A stretch of 64,000 nucleotides of DNA from an uncultured Pelagibacteraceae bacterium (lineage in GTDB: Bacteria; Pseudomonadota; Alphaproteobacteria; Pelagibacterales; Pelagibacteraceae): assembly GCA_902566775.1 (NCBI GenBank), contig CACFKF010000002.1, positions 34,993-98,992 on the forward strand. Reading direction: 5' to 3'. Both the position numbers and the translations under genes were made by a program. The notes under the pieces were generated by a model. It searched no databases, was not told the origin of the DNA, and saw only the letters and a program-made list of their open reading frames with translations. Positions 7,966 to 17,591 of the stretch are shown here, in pieces. Position 1 is the first letter of the stretch; each line of letters begins with the position of its first letter.

Positions 7966-9328
7966 CTATTTTTACTTTATGCCTTATAAGCCATAGACAT
8001 ATTAAAGATGGAATAACCATTATTGTAGTTAACACAAAGAATGTTCCCCAATCTCCATTTAGCCAGTCAACAAGGGCTCCCGAAGATGAAGCAAGAGTTG
8101 TTCTACCAGCAGTTCCTATAGAAGCAAGTAGTGCATATTGTGTTGCTGTGTAAGTTCTATCAACTAACAATGAAATAAATGCAACAAATGCAACTGTTGC
8201 AAACGCGGCTGTAATATCATCAGCTATTACAGCAATTGCAAATAATAATTCAGATTTTCCTGTCCAAGCTAAAACTGCAAATAGAAGGTTTGTTAAAGCC
8301 ATTAATCCTCCTGCAAAGAACATTGTTTTGATAGTCCCTGCTCTCATTGCCATTACACCTCCTAACAAAGTAAAAACTACAGTAGTAATCCATCCTAGCC
8401 CTTTTGAATAAATTGCAATCTGTCCTTTAGAAAATCCAATTTCTTTATAAAAAACAATAGACATTCTTCCAAGAAACGCTTCTCCAATTTTAAATAAGAA
8501 TACAAACCCTAATATTCCTACTGCAATAGCAAATCCGTTTTTCCTAAAAAAACTAATTATAGGTCCACCTATAGTTCCAGTAATGTATGCAATAAAATTA
8601 GTTATAATATTGCTAGATCCAAGCTTTCCTTCTATCATTTTGTCAGTTTCTCTTTGTTTCGCTTGTCTATCAGTTTCAATTGGTTCATGAACAAACATTA
8701 AACCAATGTTCATTAAAATTATTACAACTCCTAAAACTAAAAAAGTAGTTTGCCAGTAATCTGCTACGCCCATATTTTCAAAAAATTCTGCTGTAAATAA
8801 AGCAATTACGCCTCCTAGTTTATATCCAGTCCACCAACCAACCACTGCCATTGCGGCACCAGCTGCCATAGATTTTCCTTCATTCTCATTAATTTGTTCA
8901 ATTCTTAAAGCATCTACAGTTATATCTTGAGTAGCTGATGCTATTGCAATAATTAATCCTACGGTAATTAATAGAGCCAAATTTTCTGTTGGGTTTATAA
9001 AACTCCAAACTACCAAGCTTAGTAAAATTGTAATTTGCATTAAAACTATCCATCCTCTTCTGTGGCCTAGTTTTTTTGTTAAAAATGGTATTTGAATTCT
9101 ATCTATTATTGGTGCCCATAAATAATTAAATGCATACACACCAAAAATTAAACCTGCCCATCCTATTGTTGATCTACTAAGTCCTTCTTCTTTTAGCCAA
9201 AGGCTTAAACTGCTTGCAATTAAGACCCATGGAAAACCACTTATTGCTCCTAGCAGCAGTATTCTGACCATTCTTATGTCTTTATAAACTTTAAGAGAAT
9301 CCAACCAACTTTGTTTTGTTTCAGTCAT
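7955..9328 (-). CDS. AmpG-like MFS permease (muropeptide importer)
   Basis: Multi-pass MFS transporter resembling AmpG, which imports anhydromuropeptides for cell-wall recycling. LLLGAISGFPWVLIASSLSLWL and FNYLWAPIIDRI in the first helices, followed by RRGWIVLMQ and ATQDITVDALRIEQI, match the AmpG/acetyl-CoA-transporter-like branch. About 457 residues. The ORF track starts at a TTG at 9343; I prefer the ATG at 9328 (MTETKQSW), which gives a 2-base gap from trkH instead of an overlap. The substrate is inferred from family and from the NlpC/P60 neighbour. Confidence 0.85.
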   Translation of the reverse strand: MTETKQSWLDSLKVYKDIRMVRILLLGAISGFPWVLIASSLSLWLKEEGLSRSTIGWAGLIFGVYAFNYLWAPIIDRIQIPFLTKKLGHRRGWIVLMQITILLSLVVWSFINPTENLALLITVGLIIAIASATQDITVDALRIEQINENEGKSMAAGAAMAVVGWWTGYKLGGVIALFTAEFFENMGVADYWQTTFLVLGVVIILMNIGLMFVHEPIETDRQAKQRETDKMIEGKLGSSNIITNFIAYITGTIGGPIISFFRKNGFAIAVGILGFVFLFKIGEAFLGRMSIVFYKEIGFSKGQIAIYSKGLGWITTVVFTLLGGVMAMRAGTIKTMFFAGGLMALTNLLFAVLAWTGKSELLFAIAVIADDITAAFATVAFVAFISLLVDRTYTATQYALLASIGTAGRTTLASSSGALVDWLNGDWGTFFVLTTIMVIPSLICLWLIRHKVKIGAS

Positions 9329-9330
9329 AA

Positions 9331-10776
9331 TTATTTTTGCCAAAATGAAGGCAAGAACAGGACTAGTATAGCAAATAATTCCAATCTACCCAAGATCATT
9401 CCGAGGCTTAATATCCACTTTGAAAAGTCAGGTAATTGAGAAAAATTGCCATTTGGGCCTATTAAATCTCCAAGTCCAGGTCCAACATTTGAAATTGAAG
9501 TTGCTGCGCCAGAAATCGAAGTAGTAAAATCTAATCCGCTTAGAGATAATAAAGCAGCAATTATAAAAAAAATAATTATGTAAAGATATATAAACGAAAT
9601 TATTGAAGCCATAAATTTATCATTAACATTACTATTATCATACTTGATCACGAATATTCCCCTAGGGTATATAATTTTTTTTAATTGGTTCTTTAAAAAT
9701 AGATACAAAATTTGAACTCTAAAAATTTTAATTCCACAAGTTGTTGAGCCCGCGCAGCCACCAATAAACATTAAAAACAAAAAATAAACTAACGGAAAAT
9801 TTCCCCAACTATCAAAATTTGTCGTTACATATCCAGTTCCAGTTAAAATTGAAATCACATTAAATGAAACAGATCTTAGACTAACAGTAGAAAAACTTTT
9901 ATTAAATAATGTTAAATATATAAATAAAATTAATATTGAAAAAAAAATGATTTTGATAAATGATTTAATTTGTATGTCAGTGTAAAAAATGTTTTTTTTA
10001 CCACTTAAATATTTAATATATGCGATGAAGGGTATACTTCCTAAAATAATAAAGATCATCGAAGTAATTTCAATATTAAAATTATTAAAATGGCCAATTG
10101 AATTATTATAATTTGAAAAACCACCAGTAGCTATTGTTGTCATTGAATGTGTAAGACTATCAAAAAACTTCATCCCAAAAATTTTATAAAAAAATGCACA
10201 AAGAAAAGTCAAAACTAGATATATTATTATTATTCTTACAGTTATTTCTTTTGTTTTGGGCAGTATTTTTTCTGAAGCATCACTGCTAGATACTTTTAAT
10301 AATTGCATACCTCCAACATTCATAATTGGCATCAAAGTAATTGCCATTATTATTATGCCAATACCCCCAAGCCACTGGAGAATTGCTCTCCAAATAAGAA
10401 TTGCTTTGGGAGCTGAATTTAAATCAGTAATTATTGTTGAGCCAGTAGTTGTAATGCCTGACATACTCTCAAAAAATGAGTCGGTAAAACTTAAATTTAG
10501 ATCTGAAAAAACAAATGGAAGCGAACCAAATAGTGCAACACTAACCCATGATAGAGAAGTTAATAAAAATGCATTTTGCAAATTCAATTTTTTATCATTT
10601 TCAAGGTTAGATAACAAAAATAACGTTCCAAATATAATTGTAATTATTGAAGAACTTATGAAAGAAGAATCTAATTCTTCAAATATAAACTGAGTAATAA
10701 TTGGAAAGATCATTGATAGACCAAGTATGATTTGTAAAATACCTAGTATAAAAAAGACTGTTTTGTAATTAGACAT
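9331..10776 (-). CDS. trkH: Trk potassium transporter membrane subunit
   Basis: Potassium-translocating subunit of the Trk system. The protein, 481 residues, is strongly hydrophobic. Four pore loops are recognisable: SGITTTGSTI, MTTIATGGFS, ILTGTGYVTT and SISNVGPGLG, with filter glycines present in each. GGCAGSTTCGIKIFR is also typical. The regulatory NAD-binding subunit TrkA is not in this window. It is divergent from lysK across about 90 bases. Confidence 0.94.
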   Translation of the reverse strand: MSNYKTVFFILGILQIILGLSMIFPIITQFIFEELDSSFISSSIITIIFGTLFLLSNLENDKKLNLQNAFLLTSLSWVSVALFGSLPFVFSDLNLSFTDSFFESMSGITTTGSTIITDLNSAPKAILIWRAILQWLGGIGIIIMAITLMPIMNVGGMQLLKVSSSDASEKILPKTKEITVRIIIIYLVLTFLCAFFYKIFGMKFFDSLTHSMTTIATGGFSNYNNSIGHFNNFNIEITSMIFIILGSIPFIAYIKYLSGKKNIFYTDIQIKSFIKIIFFSILILFIYLTLFNKSFSTVSLRSVSFNVISILTGTGYVTTNFDSWGNFPLVYFLFLMFIGGCAGSTTCGIKIFRVQILYLFLKNQLKKIIYPRGIFVIKYDNSNVNDKFMASIISFIYLYIIIFFIIAALLSLSGLDFTTSISGAATSISNVGPGLGDLIGPNGNFSQLPDFSKWILSLGMILGRLELFAILVLFLPSFWQK

Positions 10777-10867
10777 TTTGAATGAACATTATTTTATGGT
10801 AAATAAATTTCAACTCTATATGAATTGATAAAAACAAGAATTATTTGACTTTTTACTATTAAAACAC

Positions 10868-12430
10868 GTGATTGAAAAAACAAATTTAGAAAAAACCAAT
10901 GCCTGGCCATTTATAGAGGCAAAAAAAATTTTAAAAGACAGAAAAGAATTTATAGAAAAAAAAGGTAAAATAATTTTACAGACAGGTTATGGCCCAAGTG
11001 GATTGCCCCACATAGGCACTTTTGGAGAAGTTGCAAGGACAACAATGGTTGTTAATGCATTAAATCATCTAACTGATTTACCAAAAGAAATAATTACTTT
11101 TTCTGATGATTTAGATGGTTTAAGAAAAATACCAGACAATGTTCCAAAAAAAGAAATATTAAACAGCAATTTGCACAAACCTTTGACATCAATTCCAGAT
11201 CCATTTGGGAAATATAAAAGTTTTGGAGAACATAATAATGAAATGCTAAAAAAATTTTTAAATAAATTTAATTTTAAATATAATTTTAAAAGTTCTAGTG
11301 AACTTTATAAATCAGGATTTTTTAATCCAACTCTTAAATTAATTTTGGGACAATATCAGTCCATTGTTGAAATAATATTACCAACTCTGGGGAAGGAAAG
11401 ACAAAAAACTTATAGTCCTTTTTTGCCAATATGTCCGGAAACTGGAATTGTTTTAGAAATTCCAGTAATAGAAATCGACAAAAAAAATTCAAAAATTGTT
11501 TTTGATAATAATGGCAAGAAACTCGAAACTAGTATTTTGGATGGAAATTGTAAATTACAATGGAAAGTTGATTGGGCTATGAGATGGTATGCACTTGATG
11601 TAGATTTTGAAATGTATGGAAAAGATTTAATCGAAAGCGCAATTTTATCAACTAAGATATTAAAAATATTAGGAAAAACTAATCCATCAGGATTTGCTTA
11701 CGAGCTATTTTTAGACGAGAAAGGAGAAAAAATTTCTAAATCAAAAGGAAATGGAATTACAATAGACCAGTGGTTAGAATATGCCTCTCCTGAAAGTTTG
11801 TCGCTTTTTATGTACCAAAACCCTAAAAGAGCAAAAAAATTATATAAAGAAATTGTCCCAAAGGCAGTTGATGAATATTTAGATTTTATAGAAAAAGGGA
11901 ATAAACAAGAAGAATTAGAACTATTAATGAATCCTGTCTGGCATGTGCATAATGGCAAGATGCCAAAAGAAAAAATTATTATGACTTTTTCAATGCTTCT
12001 CAATTTAGTTGAGGCAAGCAACGCAGATTCAAAGGAACTCCTATGGAAATTTGTAAAAAAATATAAACATAACATATCAGAAAAAAACGTCCCTATTTTT
12101 GATAAACTTATTGGTTATGCGATTAAATATTTTAATGATGTAATTAAAAAAAATAAAAAATATAAAAAACCAAATGTTCAAGAAAAGAAAGCCCTTGAAG
12201 CATTAATAAGTGCTTTAGAAAAATGTAATGATAATATGCAACCCGAGGATATACAGACCCAAATTTATACTGTTGGAAAAGAAAATGGCTATAAAGAAAA
12301 TTTGAGAGATTGGTTTAAACTGATTTACGAAGTAGTTTTTGGAGATGAAAATGGTCCAAGGTTGGGTTTCTTTATTAGTTTTTTTGGAGTTAATGAGACA
12401 AAGCAATTAATAAACGATAAAATTAACTGA
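10868..12430 (+). CDS. lysK: Lysyl-tRNA synthetase, class I
   Basis: Class I LysRS, the Rossmann-fold type found in archaea, spirochaetes and alphaproteobacteria instead of class II. The HIGH equivalent is LPHIGT near residue 45 and the KMSKS equivalent is KISKSKGNG near residue 290. The length is 520 residues. It starts at a GTG; I see no better start upstream. Its last base overlaps the pyrD ATG, implying coupling. Confidence 0.95.
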   Translation: MIEKTNLEKTNAWPFIEAKKILKDRKEFIEKKGKIILQTGYGPSGLPHIGTFGEVARTTMVVNALNHLTDLPKEIITFSDDLDGLRKIPDNVPKKEILNSNLHKPLTSIPDPFGKYKSFGEHNNEMLKKFLNKFNFKYNFKSSSELYKSGFFNPTLKLILGQYQSIVEIILPTLGKERQKTYSPFLPICPETGIVLEIPVIEIDKKNSKIVFDNNGKKLETSILDGNCKLQWKVDWAMRWYALDVDFEMYGKDLIESAILSTKILKILGKTNPSGFAYELFLDEKGEKISKSKGNGITIDQWLEYASPESLSLFMYQNPKRAKKLYKEIVPKAVDEYLDFIEKGNKQEELELLMNPVWHVHNGKMPKEKIIMTFSMLLNLVEASNADSKELLWKFVKKYKHNISEKNVPIFDKLIGYAIKYFNDVIKKNKKYKKPNVQEKKALEALISALEKCNDNMQPEDIQTQIYTVGKENGYKENLRDWFKLIYEVVFGDENGPRLGFFISFFGVNETKQLINDKIN

Positions 12431-13470
12431 TGTTTTCTAAAATAAGATCTTTATTATTTAAACTAGATCCTGAATTAGCTCATACTTTAGCAATTAAAGC
12501 TTTAAAGTTTAATTACAAACCAATTGATAATATTAAAAAAGATAGCTCTATTGAAACTAGTGTATTTGGAAAAACAATTATTAATCCCATTGGTATAGCA
12601 GCAGGTTTTGATAAAGATGCTGAAGTTTATAATTCTTTATTTGGATTAGGTTTTGGTTTTGTAGAAGTGGGAACTATTACGCCTTTAAAACAATATGGAA
12701 ATCCAAAACCAAGAATATTTCGTTTAGAGGAAGACGAAGCATTAATTAATAGATTGGGTTTTAATAATTCTGGAGCCGATATAGTAAGTTCTAGAATTAG
12801 ATTAAATAATCCAAAAGGATTATTTGGAATAAATATTGGGCCTAATAAGGATACAAAAAATAGGTTAGAAGATTATTTAATTTGTTTACGCAAATTTAAT
12901 GAACTTAGCGATTATTTAACAATAAATATTTCTTCACCAAATACTGAAAATTTAAGAAGTTTCCATAATCAAAATGAATTAGATGAATTATTAAATGCAA
13001 TACAAGAAGAAAAACAGACTTTAAAATCTAAAATATTAATTGGAATAAAAATTTCGCCAGATATTGAAGAATCTAATATCGAAAAAATTTCTGAACTGCT
13101 TCTTAAATATAATATATTTGCAGTTATAATTTCAAATACTACAGATAGAAACAGGGAAAATTTAAAAAATATTAATAAACTCGAAAAAGGAGGGTTGTCT
13201 GGAAAACCTTTAGAAAAAAAATCTAACATATTAATTAATAAATTTTATAAAATTTTAAAACAAAAGGTAAAAATAATTGGCGTAGGAGGTGTTGACTCTG
13301 GCAAAAGTGCATATGAAAAAATTATTAATGGAGCTAGTTTAATTCAGTTATATACAGGCATGATATATAAAGGCCCAAATGTTGCTTCAATTATTAGTAA
13401 TGAATTAATAGATATTTTAAAAAAAGAAGGAATAAAAAATATATCAGAAGCAATAGGCACCAAAAATTAA
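12430..13470 (+). CDS. pyrD: Dihydroorotate dehydrogenase, class 2
   Basis: FMN enzyme that oxidises dihydroorotate to orotate with quinone as acceptor, at the inner membrane face. The N-terminal helical segment (LLFKLDPELAHTLAIKAL) is the class 2 membrane-associated region. IGIAAGFDKDAE, VEVGTITP, RIFRLEEDEALINRLGFNN and TINISSPNTENLR carry FMN and substrate contacts, including the catalytic serine region. The length, 346 residues, is normal. It is coupled to lysK by a one-base overlap. Confidence 0.95.
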   Translation: MFSKIRSLLFKLDPELAHTLAIKALKFNYKPIDNIKKDSSIETSVFGKTIINPIGIAAGFDKDAEVYNSLFGLGFGFVEVGTITPLKQYGNPKPRIFRLEEDEALINRLGFNNSGADIVSSRIRLNNPKGLFGINIGPNKDTKNRLEDYLICLRKFNELSDYLTINISSPNTENLRSFHNQNELDELLNAIQEEKQTLKSKILIGIKISPDIEESNIEKISELLLKYNIFAVIISNTTDRNRENLKNINKLEKGGLSGKPLEKKSNILINKFYKILKQKVKIIGVGGVDSGKSAYEKIINGASLIQLYTGMIYKGPNVASIISNELIDILKKEGIKNISEAIGTKN

Positions 13471-13472
13471 TC

Positions 13473-13501
13473 TTGACGGAGAAGTTTCGAGCGCCTATAC
13501 A
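13473..13501 (+). promoter_or_regulatory. Predicted rpmB promoter
   Basis: TTGACG (13473-13478) and TATACA (13496-13501) are separated by exactly 17 bases in the short pyrD-rpmB gap. The start of transcription would lie near 13508, only about 6 bases before the rpmB ATG, so the mRNA would be almost leaderless. Motif-based prediction. Confidence 0.55.
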
Positions 13502-13513
13502 GTCATTAATTTT

Positions 13514-13795
13514 ATGTCTAAAAAATGTGAACTTACAGGAAAAATACCACTTAAGGGTCATAAAGTTAGTCACGCTAACAATAAGACTAAAAGAAAATTT
13601 TTACCAAATCTTAAAAAAGTAAAATTTAAAAGTGAAATATTAAATAAAAGTCTTAGATTAAGAGTATCAAATGCTGCAGTAAGATCTGTAGACAAAAAAG
13701 GTAGTTTAGATCAGTATATAAAATCTGCTAAAACAAGACATTTATCTTTAAGGCTTAGAAAAATAAAAAAGTCTTTGCTTAACAAATCTGCGTAA
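13514..13795 (+). CDS. rpmB: 50S ribosomal protein L28
   Basis: Large-subunit protein L28, 93 residues. KCELTGKIPLKGHKVSHANNKTKRKFLPNLKKV is the conserved N-terminal half; LRLRVSNAAVRSVDKKGSLDQYI follows. The first cysteine of the metal-binding form is present but the full CxxC pair is not. Its stop overlaps the ATG of the downstream transporter by one base. Confidence 0.97.
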   Translation: MSKKCELTGKIPLKGHKVSHANNKTKRKFLPNLKKVKFKSEILNKSLRLRVSNAAVRSVDKKGSLDQYIKSAKTRHLSLRLRKIKKSLLNKSA

Positions 13796-14343
13796 TGAAT
13801 CGTCTATTTCTTATCCTATCATTTTTGATGGGAGTGATCGTGTTAGGTTCAAATTATTTGGTTAAGTTTCCAGTTAAATACTATGGTTTAGAAGAAATAT
13901 TAACTTATGGAGCATTTAGTTACCCAATTGCTTTTTTAATTACAGATTTAGCTAATAGATCTTACGGCAAAACTATAGCTAGAAAAATTGTTTATATAGG
14001 ATTTTTTATAGGAGTTTCTTTTACTATTTTATTTTCAACAAATTTTTCAGAATTAATTTCGATAAGAATTGCTATTGGATCTGGCACAGCTTTTATAATT
14101 GCTCAGTTATTAGATGTACAAATTTTTGATAAACTAAGAAGAAAAAAATGGTTTGTGGCTCCTTTAACATCTTCATTTATTGGATCTACTATTGATACTT
14201 TTTTATTCTTTTCAATTTCATTTTATGGAACTGAAATACCGTGGATTACTTTAGCACTAGGAGATTTAGTAATAAAAATTTTAGTAGCTTTTTTGATGTT
14301 AATACCTTTTAAGCTATTATTAGGAACTCTTAAAGCTGCTTAA
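13795..14343 (+). CDS. VUT family transporter (YhhQ-like queuosine precursor importer)
   Basis: Small integral membrane protein of 182 residues with about six hydrophobic segments. YGAFSYPIAFLITDLANRSYGK and the later APLTSSFIGSTIDTFLFFSISF match the VUT/YhhQ family (PF02592), whose members import queuosine precursors. Substrate assignment rests on family. It is coupled to rpmB and converges on speB with a 24-base overlap. Confidence 0.85.
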   Translation: MNRLFLILSFLMGVIVLGSNYLVKFPVKYYGLEEILTYGAFSYPIAFLITDLANRSYGKTIARKIVYIGFFIGVSFTILFSTNFSELISIRIAIGSGTAFIIAQLLDVQIFDKLRRKKWFVAPLTSSFIGSTIDTFLFFSISFYGTEIPWITLALGDLVIKILVAFLMLIPFKLLLGTLKAA

Positions 14344-15213
14344 CAAAAATTTATAAGATAAAATTTTATAAGCTAATTTAGCCACCAAAAAATTGTAAGA
14401 ATTAAATCCTTTAATTGGAGACAATTCATTTATATCAGCACCAACAATAATTGAATTTTTTGCCGCTATTCTTATAATATTTAATGTTTCATTCCAGAAT
14501 AAACCTCCAGGTTCAGGTGTTCCAGTTGCGGGCATAATGCTAGAATCTAATCCGTCAACATCAAATGTTAGATAAACAATTTTATTTTTTATCATTTTCT
14601 TAAATTTGTTTAAATTCCACTTAGCTTTATCTTTTGCCCAAAATATTTTAATTCTAGAAGAATTTTTTTTTAGATATAGAATTTCGCTCTGAGATATATT
14701 TCTTATACCAAAAGATATTACAGATACATTTTTATGATCAAGACATCTTCTAATTGCTGATGCATGTGAAAATTTTTCACCATTATAACTTTGCCTTAAA
14801 TCCGCATGGGCATCAAAATGCAACAAGCATAATTTTTTATGTTTTTTAATAAATGGAGCAATGCATCCTGGTGTAATAGAGTGTTCTCCACCAAAAGTTA
14901 TTGGAAAAAGTTTTTTATTTAAAATTTTTTCATTAATATCTGACATTTTTTTTAAAGCTATATTAATATTTTTGTTAATTTTAAATGGTTTTAGAGTTTT
15001 TATTCCAATTTCTTTGTATGGTTCACAATTTAATTCTTCATCATACAGCTCTACTTGATGAGATGCTTTGATAATTTCTTTTGGTCCATTTTTTGTGCCT
15101 CCACCATAACTAACAGTTTTTTCTAGACCAAAAGGAACAACAACCACCTTTTCTTTAAAATTAAATTTATTATCAATTCCAAGAAATCCTTTTTTATTTG
15201 ATAAATAGTTCAA
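14320..15213 (-). CDS. Agmatinase/arginase-family ureohydrolase
   Basis: Binuclear manganese ureohydrolase of 297 residues. The metal ligands are visible in GGEHSITPG, LLHFDAHADLR and TFDVDGLDSSIMPATGTPEPGG, with DINELSP near the end. The family includes agmatinase (SpeB), arginase and relatives; agmatinase is the closest by motif. It is third in a polyamine cluster after ornithine decarboxylase and a deoxyhypusine-synthase-like enzyme. No arginine decarboxylase is seen in the window, so free agmatine is not an obvious substrate; a guanidino-polyamine is possible. Confidence 0.82.
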   Translation of the reverse strand: MNYLSNKKGFLGIDNKFNFKEKVVVVPFGLEKTVSYGGGTKNGPKEIIKASHQVELYDEELNCEPYKEIGIKTLKPFKINKNINIALKKMSDINEKILNKKLFPITFGGEHSITPGCIAPFIKKHKKLCLLHFDAHADLRQSYNGEKFSHASAIRRCLDHKNVSVISFGIRNISQSEILYLKKNSSRIKIFWAKDKAKWNLNKFKKMIKNKIVYLTFDVDGLDSSIMPATGTPEPGGLFWNETLNIIRIAAKNSIIVGADINELSPIKGFNSYNFLVAKLAYKILSYKFLLSSFKSS

Positions 15214-15216
15214 TTT

Positions 15217-16260
15217 TTATCCAAATATTTTTGAAAAGTTTTTTCTGATTCTTTTTTTCCAATTACTCTTGTGGTAGGCATCGCTTGTAATTAAAGGTAA
15301 AACACTTGTTGCTTCAGCAAAAACCATTTGTTCTTTAGTTATATCAACTTTACCCCATGAGCTTGCTTCTTTTAAAGTAGAACTACTACAAGCCCCATCT
15401 CTTGAATCAGCAACAGTTATTTGAATGGCATATTTATGCATACTTACATTTTTGCCTAAAAGTTCAGCACAAATAACAGTGTCTTGTATGAAATTTTTTG
15501 GAACACCTCCACCAATCATAAATAATCCAGAATCTTTTGATTTAATTTTTATTTCTGTAAGTTCACGAAACTCTCTTACCGAATCTATTGTTATATGTTT
15601 TTTAGGGTTTTTCTCTTGGTGCATTACTAAACCAAATCCTGCGCTAGAATCAGTAAAGGCTGGACAAAAAATTGGAACTCCATTGTCATAAGCAGTTTCA
15701 ATCAAAGAATTTTTTTTTTTGGCATTAGTTTTTAAGTATTTGCCTATTTCGTTAATAAATTCTCTTGAAGTGTAACTTCTTGGCTCTAATTTGTCTGCAA
15801 TATCACATATCGTTTTGTCACACATTTGCAATTCATCTTCATCAATATATGTATCATATATTCTGTCGATATAATTTTTTCTTAATTCTGTATCATTTTG
15901 AAACTGCGAACCTTGATAATGTTTAAAACCAAGTGCTTCAAATAAATCCATATCAATAATTGAAGCTCCAGTAGCAACAACAGCATCTACCATATTATAT
16001 TTAATCATATCTCTATAAACATGCATACATCCAGCAGCAGAAGTAGAGCCGGCTAAAGTTAGGAAAATTGTACAATTTTTGTCCTCAATCATTTGATTAA
16101 ATATATTTGTAGCATTTGCAATTTCTCTTGAAACAAAAGACATTTTTGCCATAGAGGAGATTATTTTTCTTGCATCAAATGATGTAATATCTATGTGTTC
16201 GACTTCTTTATTAAGAAAATCTTTTTTGCTGTTATGACCTAGATTTTTTTTATCTGACAT
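15217..16260 (-). CDS. Deoxyhypusine-synthase-like aminobutyl transferase
   Basis: NAD-dependent enzyme of the deoxyhypusine synthase family, 347 residues. TLAGSTSAAGCMHVYRDMI, VVATGASIIDMDL, FCPAFTDSSAGFG and MIGGGVPKNF are family motifs. SSWGKVD at 300-306 aligns with the eukaryotic WGK that holds the catalytic lysine, here K304. Bacteria have no eIF5A, so protein hypusination is unlikely; such enzymes are thought to make homospermidine or related polyamines by aminobutyl transfer. It lies directly after ornithine decarboxylase, one base apart, which would supply putrescine. The exact product is inferred. Confidence 0.85.
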   Translation of the reverse strand: MSDKKNLGHNSKKDFLNKEVEHIDITSFDARKIISSMAKMSFVSREIANATNIFNQMIEDKNCTIFLTLAGSTSAAGCMHVYRDMIKYNMVDAVVATGASIIDMDLFEALGFKHYQGSQFQNDTELRKNYIDRIYDTYIDEDELQMCDKTICDIADKLEPRSYTSREFINEIGKYLKTNAKKKNSLIETAYDNGVPIFCPAFTDSSAGFGLVMHQEKNPKKHITIDSVREFRELTEIKIKSKDSGLFMIGGGVPKNFIQDTVICAELLGKNVSMHKYAIQITVADSRDGACSSSTLKEASSWGKVDITKEQMVFAEATSVLPLITSDAYHKSNWKKRIRKNFSKIFG

Positions 16261-17439
16261 TTAAGCAACAAGAAACTCTCTACTAGTTTCTTTGTTGTAC
16301 ATAGTCATTATTGGATTATCTTCGACTTCATAAATTTCATCGGAATAAAAACCATTAAACTCTGTCCTAAAAGTTAAACCATACGCTCCAAGTTGACCTA
16401 ATTCTATATAATCATTTTCTTTAATATTATTTGGAAGGATAAAAGGACCTTTCATATAATCCATACCATCACAGGTAGGTCCATAAAAATCGAAAGAGGT
16501 TAATTTTTTTGATACTACTCTTCCATTTGTAATTAGACGAGAAGGATAAACTATATTTGGCACTCCAGCATCAAAAAGAGTTCCATATGTGCCATCATTA
16601 ATATAAAGTTTTTGTTTCTTTCTCAAATTTACCCTAACAATTGTTGATCCACTTTCTGCTACTATTGCTCTTCCTGGTTCACAAAGAATTGTTGGCAATT
16701 TACTTAATTTTAAATTTTTTAGACTCTTTTTAATTTCTTCGAAATAATTTTCCAAGGGCTGTGGAACTAAGTCAGGATATATTGTAGGAAAACCCCCACC
16801 TACATTTATGTAGTCAGGAACTATTTTAGTTTTTTTAATTATATTTCCTATTTCTGTAATTCCTTTAACGTATGAAATCGGATGCATGCATTGAGATCCG
16901 ACATGAAAACTTAAACCAATTCTTTTAGCATACTGCTTAGTTAATCTTAGTAGACCATTAGCTTCTGAACTTAAAGCCCCAAATTTTTTTGATAAATCTA
17001 CTTCAGCATGTTCGTTTGAAACAAACACTCTCACAAATAATTCTAAATCTTTTGCATGATTTGTAGATTCAATAATTTTTATCAATTCATCTTTTGAATC
17101 TAATGCAAAAGTTTTAACCCCATATTTAAAATAAGCTTCATTTATGTCCTCTCGGCTTTTTACAGTATGCATGTATGAACACTTAGCAGTAGGGTTTATT
17201 TTTTTTATATCTTTAATTTCTTTTATTGAGGCTACATCAAAATCTTCAATTCCACTTTGTAAAATTATTTTTAATACTTCAGGGTTAGGATTAGTTTTTA
17301 CGGCGTATAATATTTTTCCTGGAAACAATTTTTGAAAAATTTTTGAGGCCACTTGTATCGACTTTTTCCTGATACAATAAACTGGCTTTACTGGTCTTAG
17401 TTGACTTATTAGTTCGTCAACTGTTTTAAATTTTTGCAT
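16261..17439 (-). CDS. Ornithine (or lysine/ornithine) decarboxylase, alanine-racemase fold
   Basis: PLP-dependent group IV decarboxylase that makes putrescine, or cadaverine if lysine is used. The PLP lysine is K48 in YAVKTNPNPEV. HVGSQCMHP, NVGGGFPTIYP, EPGRAIVAESGS and the dimer-contributed YGPTCDGMD follow. The length, 392 residues, fits eukaryote-like ODC rather than the longer arginine decarboxylase. The start has an unusually strong Shine-Dalgarno (AGGGGG) about 8 bases upstream. It leads the three-gene polyamine cluster. Confidence 0.9.
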   Translation of the reverse strand: MQKFKTVDELISQLRPVKPVYCIRKKSIQVASKIFQKLFPGKILYAVKTNPNPEVLKIILQSGIEDFDVASIKEIKDIKKINPTAKCSYMHTVKSREDINEAYFKYGVKTFALDSKDELIKIIESTNHAKDLELFVRVFVSNEHAEVDLSKKFGALSSEANGLLRLTKQYAKRIGLSFHVGSQCMHPISYVKGITEIGNIIKKTKIVPDYINVGGGFPTIYPDLVPQPLENYFEEIKKSLKNLKLSKLPTILCEPGRAIVAESGSTIVRVNLRKKQKLYINDGTYGTLFDAGVPNIVYPSRLITNGRVVSKKLTSFDFYGPTCDGMDYMKGPFILPNNIKENDYIELGQLGAYGLTFRTEFNGFYSDEIYEVEDNPIMTMYNKETSREFLVA

Positions 17440-17591
17440 TTCATATGCCCCCTAAAAAAATTTAACAAAAAAAATTTCTCAACAAATTATTGAAAAACTT
17501 TATATGATTCAGCAGTTAAGGCAATAAATTATTAATGTAAAGTAAATAATTTGCTTGAAATGTGGAAAACAGTTACCATATGATAACCATT

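Noticed and set aside
10256-10693. 145-residue plus-strand ORF
   Set aside because: Antisense to trkH; no recognisable protein.
17440-17591. Possible leader RNA ahead of the ornithine decarboxylase
   Set aside because: Leader RNAs are known for some alphaproteobacterial ornithine decarboxylases, but I could not identify a convincing structure here beyond a strong Shine-Dalgarno.
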